Source: Caulobacter segnis
GTDB taxonomy: Bacteria; Pseudomonadota; Alphaproteobacteria; Caulobacterales; Caulobacteraceae
Assembly (NCBI RefSeq): GCF_019931575.1
Contig: NZ_CP082923.1
Coordinates: 1,798,001 to 1,862,000, forward strand
Length of the DNA: 64,000 nucleotides
Reading direction: 5' to 3'
This document shows, piece after piece, positions 51,251 to 59,112 of the stretch. The notes under the pieces are model-generated. The model saw only the letters and a list, made by a program, of their open reading frames with translations, was not told where the DNA came from and did not search any database. Position numbers and translations under genes: made by a program. Numbering within the stretch: the stretch's first letter is position 1; every line of letters begins with the position of its first letter.

Positions 51251-52291
51251 CTATTCCTTCGGCGCGGGCATGGCCGGCAGGGCGCCCGCCTTGCCCTTCA
51301 TCGCCTGGTGCTGGGCCGGCGGCAGCGGGATCAGGCCACGGCCCTGCAGGTAGCCGCCGCGACCGGTGGCGGCGTCCGAGACGAACTCGGTGACGAATTC
51401 CTTCAGGCCCGGCGTGACGCCGACCTGGGACTTCTTCACGTAGATGTAGAGCGAGCGCGACAGCGGGTATTGGCCGCTGGCGATGGCCGCCGGGGTCGGC
51501 TTCACGCCATTGACCGACGCGCCCTTGATGCGCGAGGCGTTCTCTTCCAGGAACGAGAAGCCGAACACGCCCAGGGCGTTGGGGGTCTTCTCGATGGTGC
51601 CGACGATGGCGTTGTCGTTCTCGCCGGCGTCGATCCAGCCGCCGTCGGTGCGCATCGGCGAGACGGTGGCCTTGAACTTCTTCTCGTCGTCGGCCTTCAG
51701 CTTGGCCAGGGTCGGCAGCTTGGCGGCGCCGCCTTCCATGGCCAGTTCGACGAAGGCGTCACGGGTGCCCGAGGTGGGCGGCGGGCCGTAGGCCAGGATG
51801 CGGGCCTTCGGCAGGCCTTGGCCGACCTCGTTCCAGTTCTTGTAGGGCTGCTTGACCAGCTGGCCGCCGCGCAGGGACTGGTCGGCCAGGCCCAGGTACA
51901 GCTGCTCGAGCTTGAAGTTGAAGTCCGGGCCCTTCTTGTCGACCGCCACGACGATGCCGTCGAAGCCGATCTTGATCTCGACGATATCCTTCACGCCGGC
52001 CTTCTGGCAGGCCTGGAACTCGGACTTCTTCATCGGGCGCGAGGCGTTGGCGATGTCGGGGAACTTCTCGCCCGTGCCGCCGCAGAACATCTTGATGCCG
52101 CCGCCCGTGCCCAGGCTCTCGACCTTCGGCGACTTCTTGCCGGTCTTCTTCGAGAAGTTCTCGGCGACGCGGGTGGAGAACGGGAACACGGTCGAGGAGC
52201 CGGCGGCCCAGACATAGTCGCGGGCCGCGTGGGCTTGGTCGGCGACGGCGAGCAGAGCGACGGTGGCGACCGCGCCGATGAGCTTGTTCAT
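51251..52291 (-). CDS. pstS: Phosphate ABC transporter substrate-binding protein
   Basis: A 346-residue periplasmic phosphate receptor with a signal peptide (ending DQAHA). Phosphate-binding loops AAGSSTVFPFSTRV and PPPTSGTRDAFVE are evident. It is not followed by pstCAB, so the permease is elsewhere. Three Pho-box repeats lie 80-110 nt upstream, making it a strong candidate PhoB target. Confidence 0.93.
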   Translation of the reverse strand: MNKLIGAVATVALLAVADQAHAARDYVWAAGSSTVFPFSTRVAENFSKKTGKKSPKVESLGTGGGIKMFCGGTGEKFPDIANASRPMKKSEFQACQKAGVKDIVEIKIGFDGIVVAVDKKGPDFNFKLEQLYLGLADQSLRGGQLVKQPYKNWNEVGQGLPKARILAYGPPPTSGTRDAFVELAMEGGAAKLPTLAKLKADDEKKFKATVSPMRTDGGWIDAGENDNAIVGTIEKTPNALGVFGFSFLEENASRIKGASVNGVKPTPAAIASGQYPLSRSLYIYVKKSQVGVTPGLKEFVTEFVSDAATGRGGYLQGRGLIPLPPAQHQAMKGKAGALPAMPAPKE

Positions 52292-52369
52292 GTCGTCAAA
52301 ATCCTGTGTCGTCCGGTGACGTGGGGAGCATGCCGGGGGAGAGCATGCCGGACCGATGTCCGGGCTTTT

Positions 52370-52398
52370 GTCACAGTTCGACGACAGTTTTACGACAG
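52370..52398 (-). promoter_or_regulatory. Triple Pho box upstream of pstS
   Basis: On the minus strand CTGTCGT-N4-CTGTCGT-N4-CTGTGAC: three 7-bp repeats at 11-bp spacing, the pattern bound by PhoB dimers. It lies between the arsC stop and pstS. Confidence 0.85.
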
Positions 52399-52417
52399 CG
52401 TCCGTAGGCGGACGAAG

Positions 52418-52825
52418 TCAGCGCCGGACGACCTCGCCGTCTTCCTTGGTGAAGCTTTCCGGGACGTTGTCCAGCAGGGCGAAGACCTTTTCGGAGGGGC
52501 GGGCCAGGGCCACGCCCTTGGGGGTCATGACGATAGGACGATTGACCAGGATCGGGTGCTCGACCATCGCCGCGAGGATGGCGTCGTCGGTGGCCTCGGG
52601 CTTCAGGAGGCCCAGTTCCTCGGCCGGCGCACCCTTCTCGCGCATCAGCTCGCGCACCGAGAGGCCCGAGCGCCTGGACAGGTCCAGCAGCAGCTCGCGG
52701 GTCCAGCCGGCCTTCAGGTACTCGACGACGGTCGGCGCGTAGCCGGCGGCCTCGACCATGGCCACGACGTTGCGCGACGTGCCGCATTTCGGGTTGTGGT
52801 AGATGGTGACGGGGAAGGCGGTCAT
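52418..52825 (-). CDS. arsC: ArsC-family arsenate reductase (glutaredoxin-type)
   Basis: A 135-residue thioredoxin-fold protein. The catalytic cysteine motif YHNPKCGTSRN and the distal NRPIVMTPKGVALARPSEKV arginine region match glutaredoxin-linked arsenate reductases. No arsB or arsR is nearby. Its place directly upstream of a Pho-regulated phosphate receptor is notable, since arsenate enters by phosphate transporters. The Spx/YffB-type branch is the alternative. Confidence 0.88.
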   Translation of the reverse strand: MTAFPVTIYHNPKCGTSRNVVAMVEAAGYAPTVVEYLKAGWTRELLLDLSRRSGLSVRELMREKGAPAEELGLLKPEATDDAILAAMVEHPILVNRPIVMTPKGVALARPSEKVFALLDNVPESFTKEDGEVVRR

Positions 52826-52968
52826 GCGGGCTCCTGGGTCCGTCGCCGGTTTAGGCGGGCCGCGCCGGTCCCGCAACTCCACCCGTGTCGGCGCGCGCCA
52901 TCGGCCGGCGCGGACCGTTCCGCCAAGAATCTTCGTCTCGGCGGTGTGCGTCCGGGGAAGATGTGCGT

Positions 52969-52991
52969 CATGACTGTCGAGAGCAGTCATG
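52969..52991. repeat. 8-bp inverted repeat before the ECF sigma gene
   Basis: CATGACTG-N7-CAGTCATG, perfect in both arms, ending about 22 nt before the sigma-factor start. Could be an operator or leader hairpin. Confidence 0.5.
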
Positions 52992-53013
52992 CGAGAGCGC
53001 TTGGGGGAAAGCC

Positions 53014-53520
53014 GTGGGGCAGGAGAGGCCACACGATCTGAGAGGCCTGGACCGGCGCTACAGACCAGCGCTGATGGCCTTCTTCATGCGCCGCGCGGCC
53101 AGCCACGGCGACGCCGAGGACATGACCCAGGAGCTGTTCGCCAAGCTGGCGCGGGTCGAGGACCCGGGCATGGAGAACGCCGACGCCTACATCTTCCAGA
53201 TGGCGGCGAACCTGTTGCGCGACCGTCAGCGGCGCGAGCGGGTGCGGGCCAGCTACCGCGCGACGATCGCGGGTGAGCCCGTCGACCTGGAGCCGCTGGA
53301 TCCCGCCCGCATCCTGCAGGCGCGGGAGGACCTGGGCGAGGTCTCGCGGATCCTGCGCGAACTTCCCGAGCGCACGCGGGCCATCTTCCTGCTGTACCGG
53401 CTGGAAGGCATGAAGCAGGCCGAGCTGGCCACGCTGTACGGCATGACCACCAGCGGCGTGCAGAAGCACATCCTCAAGGCCATGGGCCACCTGACGCGAC
53501 GCCTGAGGGCGAACCCATGA
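53014..53520 (+). CDS. ECF RNA polymerase sigma factor (FecI-like)
   Basis: A 168-residue sigma factor. Region 2 reads RYRPALMAFFMRRAASHGDA with DMTQELFAKL, and region 4 reads GMKQAELATLYGMTTSGVQK. GTG start after GGGGGAAA. It overlaps the FecR-like gene by 4 nt (ATGA). By analogy with FecI it would transcribe the receptor gene downstream on a signal passed through FecR. Confidence 0.92.
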   Translation: MGQERPHDLRGLDRRYRPALMAFFMRRAASHGDAEDMTQELFAKLARVEDPGMENADAYIFQMAANLLRDRQRRERVRASYRATIAGEPVDLEPLDPARILQAREDLGEVSRILRELPERTRAIFLLYRLEGMKQAELATLYGMTTSGVQKHILKAMGHLTRRLRANP

Positions 53521-54605
53521 GCGAGGCGATGGACGACAAGCTGGATCTCGCCGCGGACGCCGCCGCCGAATGGTGCGTGCGCCTGTCGGAAGGGGATCTC
53601 TCGCCCGCCGAGCAGCAGGCGCTGGACGCCTGGTTCGCCGCCGACTCGGTTCACCGTGAACTGCTGGACGACGCCGTCGCCGCCTGGCGGGCGGTGGACC
53701 ACCAGGCGTCGCTGCCCGGCATGATCGCCCTGCGCGGCGAGGCCCTGAACGACCTGCGCCGCGCCCAGCATCGGCAATGGTCCCGTAAGCCTGGCCGCCG
53801 CGTCGCCGTCTGGAGCGCCGCCGCGGCGGTGGTCGCCGCCGTCGCCCTGGGCGGGGTCCTGACCTGGCGCGCCAGCCTGCCGGACGTCTATCGCACCACC
53901 GAGGGCGAGCGACGGATCGTCCAGCTGGCCGACGGCTCGCGCGCCTCGCTCGACGCCGACACCGTGCTGAAGGTTCGCTACGACGGCGACCGGCGGCGGC
54001 TGTGGTTGGAGCAGGGCCGCGCCAAGTTCGCGGTGGCCAAGGACCCGCTGCGGCCGTTCTCGGTCGCGGCCGGCGGCAAGCTGGTGGTGGCCACTGGCAC
54101 CACCTTCAGCGTCGAGCGCATCGCCGACCAGATGCGGGTCGTGCTGTACGAGGGTCATGTCGCCGTGCTGGACGGGGAGGGCGCCAAGGGCCGGCCGCCG
54201 CCGCTGCTGCGGGTCAATGGCGCGCCGACCGAGAAGTCCCTGACGCCCGATCACGAGCTGGTCGCCCAGGTCAATTCCGAGGCCGCCTCGGTCACGGCGA
54301 CCGATCCCGCGCGCGCTGGGGCCTGGGAGACGGGGCAGCTGGTGTTCCAGGACGAGCCCATGTCCATGGCCGTCGAGCGGGTGAACCGCTACGCCCGCGA
54401 CAAGCTGCGAATCGGCGATCCGACCGTGGCCAACCTGCGGATCAGCGGCGTCTTCACTTCGGGCGACACCCGCGCCTTCATCGACGGCGTGACGGCGGTG
54501 CTGCCCGTCCGGGCCGTCAGCGGGCAGGGCGGCGAGACCGTCCTGCGCGCGTTCCAGCGCCAGCCAAAAAACTTGACCGAAGGTGGTGAGTCCTCGGTGG
54601 AGTGA
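53517..54605 (+). CDS. FecR-family anti-sigma factor / signal transducer
   Basis: A 362-residue inner-membrane protein. A cytoplasmic DUF4880 domain (AAEWCVRLSEGDLSPAEQQA, with WFAADSVHRELLDD) is followed by one membrane helix (about 96-118) and a periplasmic FecR domain (RRIVQLADGSRASLDADTVL, FAVAKDPLRPFSV). The C-terminal DUF4974-like domain would contact the receptor's STN domain. Confidence 0.93.
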   Translation: MSEAMDDKLDLAADAAAEWCVRLSEGDLSPAEQQALDAWFAADSVHRELLDDAVAAWRAVDHQASLPGMIALRGEALNDLRRAQHRQWSRKPGRRVAVWSAAAAVVAAVALGGVLTWRASLPDVYRTTEGERRIVQLADGSRASLDADTVLKVRYDGDRRRLWLEQGRAKFAVAKDPLRPFSVAAGGKLVVATGTTFSVERIADQMRVVLYEGHVAVLDGEGAKGRPPPLLRVNGAPTEKSLTPDHELVAQVNSEAASVTATDPARAGAWETGQLVFQDEPMSMAVERVNRYARDKLRIGDPTVANLRISGVFTSGDTRAFIDGVTAVLPVRAVSGQGGETVLRAFQRQPKNLTEGGESSVE

Positions 54606-54662
54606 GGCGTCTCACTTACCGAAAGCGCCGATAGACAAAACAAGCGGCGCAGGGAGGGACGT

Positions 54663-57227
54663 ATGAGCAAGTCTTTCGACCAACGCTGGCTGCTGGGCGC
54701 TTCGGCGGCAGTGCTGATGGCCCTGGCCGCGCCGGGCGCGGTCTGTGCGCAGTCGCGTGAACAAGCCTTCGACATTCCGGCCCAGGACCTGGCCGGCGCC
54801 CTGCGCGCCTTCGGCCGGGCCTCGGGCAAGCAGCTGGCCTTCGACGAGAACCTGGCGCGGGGCAAGCGCGCGCCGCGGCTGAAGGGCGAGTTCACGGCCG
54901 ACGAGGGCCTGGCGCGCCTGCTGGCCGGCTCGAATCTTGTGGTCCAGCCCACCGCCAGTGGCGTCTACGCCATCCGCGAGCGGCCCCTGCTGGTCAGCGC
55001 CAGCGCCGCCGGTCAGGCCGCCGCGACGGCCGCCGCCGTAGAGCAAAGCCGTCCGGAAGAGCCCGCGCAGGTCGAGGAAGTGATCGTCGTCGGCACCCCC
55101 GGCGGCGCGGGGATCGACAAGCTGTCGGCCAGCTTCGCGGTCACCACCGTCAACGCCCAGGACATCCTGAAGGCCTCGCCCAAGAGCAGCGCCGAGCTGC
55201 TGTCCCTGGTCCCCGGCGTCTGGGTCGAGACCTCGGGCGGCGTGGCCGGCGCCAATGTCTTCGTGCGCGGCTTTCCCGCGACGGGCGACGCCGAGTTCCT
55301 GACCATCCAGCTGCAGGGCTCGCCGATCTATCCGCCCTCGACCCTGTCGTTCCTGGAGAACTCGTCGATCTTCCGAGTCGACGAGACCATCTCGCGGATG
55401 GAAGCCCTGCGCGGCGGTCCCAACCCGATCTTCTCGAACGGCCAGCCGGGCCTGACGACCAACTTCATGCTCAAGGAGGGCGGCGAGGAGACCAAAGGCC
55501 TGGTCAAGGCCACGACCTCCGACTACGGCCTGCGCCGCGTCGACGGCGTGGTCAGCGGCAAGCTGGCCGACGACCTCTATTTCATGGCCGGCGGCTATGT
55601 GACCCGCTCGCCGGGCATCCGCGACACCCAGTTCGACAGCGAGAAGGGCCAGCAGTTCACGGTCAACCTGACCAAGCGGCTGGAGCGCGGCAAGGTCAAT
55701 TTCTACGCCCGCTTCACCGACGACCACGGGGCCTGGTACCTGCCGTTCGCGATCAATGTGCCGGGCGTCGACAAGGGCGAGTACACCCAGCTGGGCGAGC
55801 TCTCGCGCCAGCAGACCCTGCAGGTCCACGCCAACGGGACCACGCGCAATTTCGACCTGGCTCATGGCCGGGGCTGGAAGGGCTACGTGGCCGGCGGCAG
55901 CTTCGAGCACGAGTTCGGCGACGGCTGGACGGTGCGCGACCGCTTCAGCTTCACCAAGGGCGACGCCGACACCTACGGCCTGGTGCCCGACGGCGGGGCG
56001 GTGACGGCCAGCGCGGTCGCCACCGTGATCGGCGGCCCGGTCCGCACGCGCGGCGGGGCGACCCTGGGGACCGGCGACTACGTCCAGAACTGGGGCGCGT
56101 GGATCGTCGAGAAGGACATCGAGGCCTTCGTCAACGACTTCAGCCTCAACAAGACGATCGGCGGCCATTCGATCTCGGCCGGCTACTACGCCGCGAGCTT
56201 CTCGTCGGACGACTTCTGGACCATCGGCAACTTCAAGCCGATGCAGGTGAAGGCCAACGGCGACTACCTGGCCGCCAATGTCAGCTGCGCCAACCTGGCC
56301 ACGGCGGGCAGCGGTTCGGGCTGCTGGGCCTACGGCCTGACCTCGAACGGCGACGGCAAGGTCAACGCCTTCTACCTGGCCGACAGCTGGCGGATCACCG
56401 AGCCCCTGCGCCTGGACGTCGGCGTGCGCCGCGAGAAGTTCGAGACCGACTACGTGGTCGACGACGGCAATGGCTATCCCGACGGCCTGGCCATCCGCAG
56501 CGTCGACTACAGCCAGTCCAAGACCTCGTACACGGTCGGCCTGAACTATGACCTGAACGAGATGTCGGGCGTCTTCGCGCGGTACTCGAAGGGCTTCAAG
56601 TTCCCCAGCTTCGACAACTTCCGCGAAAACCTGACCGACACCCTCAGCGTCAAGCAGTACGAGCTGGGCTACAAGCTGCGCTCGGGTCCGTTCGAGCTGT
56701 ACGCCACAGGCTTCGCCAACAGCTTCGATGGGGCCAAGTTCGCCGATGTCGGCGGCACGCTGGAGACCAACTCCAACAAGGCGCGTGGCATCGAGCTGGA
56801 CGGCCGCTGGCGTTCGGACTTCGGCCTGTCGCTGTCGCTGAACGGTACCCTGCAGAAGACCGAGATCAAGACCTCCTCGATCGCCGCCAACAAGGGCAAC
56901 AGCGCCCAGCGCCAACCCAACTGGCAGATCCGCTTCACGCCTAGCTACGACGTGCGGCTGGGCGAGGTGGCGACAACCTTCTACGGCACGGTCAGCGCCG
57001 TCGACGACCGCTGGGGCGACAACGCCAACACCCAGAAGCTGAACGGCTACACCAAGGTGGACCTGGGGGCGATCTTCAACGTCGGCGACTTCAGCGTCCA
57101 GGTCGCGGGCGACAATCTGACCAACAGCCATGGCCTGACCGAGGGGGATCCGCGTTCCACCAGCGGCGCCAACGCCCGCCCGATCCTTGGCCGGTCGGTG
57201 CGGCTGTCGGTGGGGTATAGTTTCTAG
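54663..57227 (+). CDS. FecA-like TonB-dependent receptor with STN signalling domain
   Basis: An 854-residue outer-membrane receptor. A signal peptide (to about 30, VCAQS) leads to an STN domain (AFDIPAQDLAGALRAFGRAS to VYAIRERP, about 35-105). A TonB box-like VEEVIVVG, a plug (VTTVNAQDILKASPKSSAEL, VFVRGFPATGDAEF) and a 22-strand-type barrel ending VRLSVGYSF follow. The STN domain plus the upstream sigma/FecR pair make this a transducing receptor. A secreted trehalase follows, so a sugar ligand is possible; iron chelates are the classic alternative. Confidence 0.92.
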   Translation: MSKSFDQRWLLGASAAVLMALAAPGAVCAQSREQAFDIPAQDLAGALRAFGRASGKQLAFDENLARGKRAPRLKGEFTADEGLARLLAGSNLVVQPTASGVYAIRERPLLVSASAAGQAAATAAAVEQSRPEEPAQVEEVIVVGTPGGAGIDKLSASFAVTTVNAQDILKASPKSSAELLSLVPGVWVETSGGVAGANVFVRGFPATGDAEFLTIQLQGSPIYPPSTLSFLENSSIFRVDETISRMEALRGGPNPIFSNGQPGLTTNFMLKEGGEETKGLVKATTSDYGLRRVDGVVSGKLADDLYFMAGGYVTRSPGIRDTQFDSEKGQQFTVNLTKRLERGKVNFYARFTDDHGAWYLPFAINVPGVDKGEYTQLGELSRQQTLQVHANGTTRNFDLAHGRGWKGYVAGGSFEHEFGDGWTVRDRFSFTKGDADTYGLVPDGGAVTASAVATVIGGPVRTRGGATLGTGDYVQNWGAWIVEKDIEAFVNDFSLNKTIGGHSISAGYYAASFSSDDFWTIGNFKPMQVKANGDYLAANVSCANLATAGSGSGCWAYGLTSNGDGKVNAFYLADSWRITEPLRLDVGVRREKFETDYVVDDGNGYPDGLAIRSVDYSQSKTSYTVGLNYDLNEMSGVFARYSKGFKFPSFDNFRENLTDTLSVKQYELGYKLRSGPFELYATGFANSFDGAKFADVGGTLETNSNKARGIELDGRWRSDFGLSLSLNGTLQKTEIKTSSIAANKGNSAQRQPNWQIRFTPSYDVRLGEVATTFYGTVSAVDDRWGDNANTQKLNGYTKVDLGAIFNVGDFSVQVAGDNLTNSHGLTEGDPRSTSGANARPILGRSVRLSVGYSF

Positions 57228-57248
57228 GATATCATCCTACTATTCCGA

Positions 57249-57272
57249 TCTCCCCGGCTTTCGCCGGGGAGA
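57249..57272. repeat. Perfect 10-bp hairpin between receptor and trehalase genes
   Basis: TCTCCCCGGC-TTTC-GCCGGGGAGA without a T-run. It could partly terminate receptor transcripts or belong to the palindromic repeats of this genome. Confidence 0.6.
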
Positions 57273-57308
57273 CGGTTGATTGAAGTCTAGTTCAGCTTGA
57301 GGTGCCGC

Positions 57309-58886
57309 ATGGTCCGCCTGATCGCCGCGACGCTCGCCGCCCTGACCCTGGCTTGCGCCGTCGAGGTCCGGGCGCAGGACGCGGCGAAGGTTCCGACGCC
57401 GGCGGACACTTACCAGGACCTGTTCCACCAGGTGCAGACCCGGCAAATCTTCCCGGACGGCAAGACCTTCGTCGACGCGATTCCCAAGCGCGACCCCGAC
57501 CGGATCATGGCCGACTACCGCGCCCACGCCCGGTTCAGCGACGCCGAGCTGAAGCGCTTCGTGCGCGCCAACTTCATCGTTCCGGGAGCGGGGGCGACGC
57601 CGAAACCGACGGCGCGGCGCACCACCTTGCGAGCCCATATCGCCGCCCTCTGGCCGCACCTGACACGGCCGCCGGTCAAGCCGGTGGCGGGCGGTTCGGC
57701 CCTGGCCATGGCCAAGCCGTTCGTCGTGCCGGGCGGACGCTTCCGCGAAATCTACTACTGGGACAGCTACTTCACGATGCTGGGCCTGAAGGCCGATGGC
57801 CAGGATAAGCTCGTCGAGAGCATGATCGACGACTTCGGCGGGCTGATCGACGCCCACGGCCACATCCCCAACGGCGCGCGGACCTATTATCTCAGCCGCT
57901 CGCAACCGCCGTTCTTCTACGCCATGGTCGGACTGTCCGCCGCGACCGATCCCAAGGTGATCAAGACCCGCGTCGACCTGATGCGTCGCGAGCACGCCTT
58001 CTGGATGGACGGCGAGGAGGACTTGAAGCCCGGCGAGGCGCACCGCCGGGTCGTGGCCATGGCCGACGGCGGGGTCCTGAACCGCTACTACGACGATCGC
58101 GCCACGCCGCGCGACGAGTCCTATCGCGAGGACCTGGAAACCGCTCGCCGCAGCGGCCGGCCGCCGGCCGAGGTGTTCCGCGACCTGCGGGCCGGGGCCG
58201 AGAGCGGCTGGGACTTCTCCTCGCGCTGGATGGCCGATGGCAAGAACCTGGCGACGATCCAGACCACGGCCATCGTTCCGGTCGACCTCAACAGCCTGAT
58301 GTATGGCCTGGAGACGGCGATCTCCGCCGGCTGCGCGACGCTGGCCGACGCCGACTGCGTGGCCGAGTTCGACCGGCGGGCCAAGGCCCGCGCCGAGGCG
58401 ATCGACTTCTATCTCTGGGATTCCGCCACCGGCGCCTATCTCGACTACCAGTGGAAGACCGGCCAGCGCCTGGACCGTCTCAGCGCGGCGACCTTCTATC
58501 CGCTGTTCGTCGGGGCCGCCGACGAGCGCCGCGCCCATGTCGTGGCTCAGAAGGCGTGGGATGCGCTGCTGGCGCCCGGCGGCCTGCGCACCACCACCGT
58601 CCGCACCGGCCAGCAGTGGGACACGCCTAACGGCTGGGCTCCGCTGCAATGGGTGGCCGTCTCGGGCCTGCGCCGCTACGGCGAGGACGCCCTGGCCGAC
58701 GAGATCGCCAAGCGCTGGCTGGCCACGGTCGAGCGTGAGTACCGGGCCAGCGGCAAGATGCTGGAGAAGTACGACGTCGAGGAGGCCAAGGCCGGCGGGG
58801 GCGGGGAGTATCCGACCCAGGACGGTTTCGGCTGGACCAACGGCGTGACCCGGGCGCTGCTGGAGCCGGCCGGGTTCGGACGATAA
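57309..58886 (+). CDS. treA: Periplasmic trehalase (GH37)
   Basis: A 525-residue enzyme splitting trehalose to glucose. A signal peptide (about 1-21, EVRAQ) sends it to the periplasm. Both family signatures are present: PGGRFREIYYWDSYFTMLGL (about 141-160) and QWDTPNGWAPLQW (about 435-447), plus the C-terminal GGGGEYPTQDGFGWTNG. The ATG of MVRLIAAT follows GAGGTG. It lies 81 nt after the receptor gene, across a hairpin. Confidence 0.95.
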   Translation: MVRLIAATLAALTLACAVEVRAQDAAKVPTPADTYQDLFHQVQTRQIFPDGKTFVDAIPKRDPDRIMADYRAHARFSDAELKRFVRANFIVPGAGATPKPTARRTTLRAHIAALWPHLTRPPVKPVAGGSALAMAKPFVVPGGRFREIYYWDSYFTMLGLKADGQDKLVESMIDDFGGLIDAHGHIPNGARTYYLSRSQPPFFYAMVGLSAATDPKVIKTRVDLMRREHAFWMDGEEDLKPGEAHRRVVAMADGGVLNRYYDDRATPRDESYREDLETARRSGRPPAEVFRDLRAGAESGWDFSSRWMADGKNLATIQTTAIVPVDLNSLMYGLETAISAGCATLADADCVAEFDRRAKARAEAIDFYLWDSATGAYLDYQWKTGQRLDRLSAATFYPLFVGAADERRAHVVAQKAWDALLAPGGLRTTTVRTGQQWDTPNGWAPLQWVAVSGLRRYGEDALADEIAKRWLATVEREYRASGKMLEKYDVEEAKAGGGGEYPTQDGFGWTNGVTRALLEPAGFGR

Positions 58887-59004
58887 CCGTTCTCGGAAAT
58901 CGCGGTTACCGTCACAAAAGCTACGCAGGAACTCCCTAAGAGCGACGCAAATTCAGAGGCGCGAAGCGTCCGGAATTTCGTCGAACTTGGGGCTTCTGTT
59001 CAAG

Positions 59005-59020
59005 ACAGTCTTGTGACTGT
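59005..59020. promoter_or_regulatory. 16-bp palindrome upstream of TonB receptor gene
   Basis: ACAGTC-TTGT-GACTGT, perfect, about 93 nt before the receptor ATG in a 226-nt gap. Position fits an operator; the binder is unknown. Confidence 0.45.
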
Positions 59021-59112
59021 GCGCCATGACGCGCGCCTGTGTTTTGCGAATTCGGACCCGCGCCGACGCGTTTGCTTCCAACGGGAAGCGAGTACTGTCG
59101 GGGGATTACCGA

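Noticed and set aside
59005..59020. Pho box before the receptor/phytase-like operon
   Set aside because: The phytase-like product made this attractive, but the repeats lack the 11-bp direct spacing seen before pstS.
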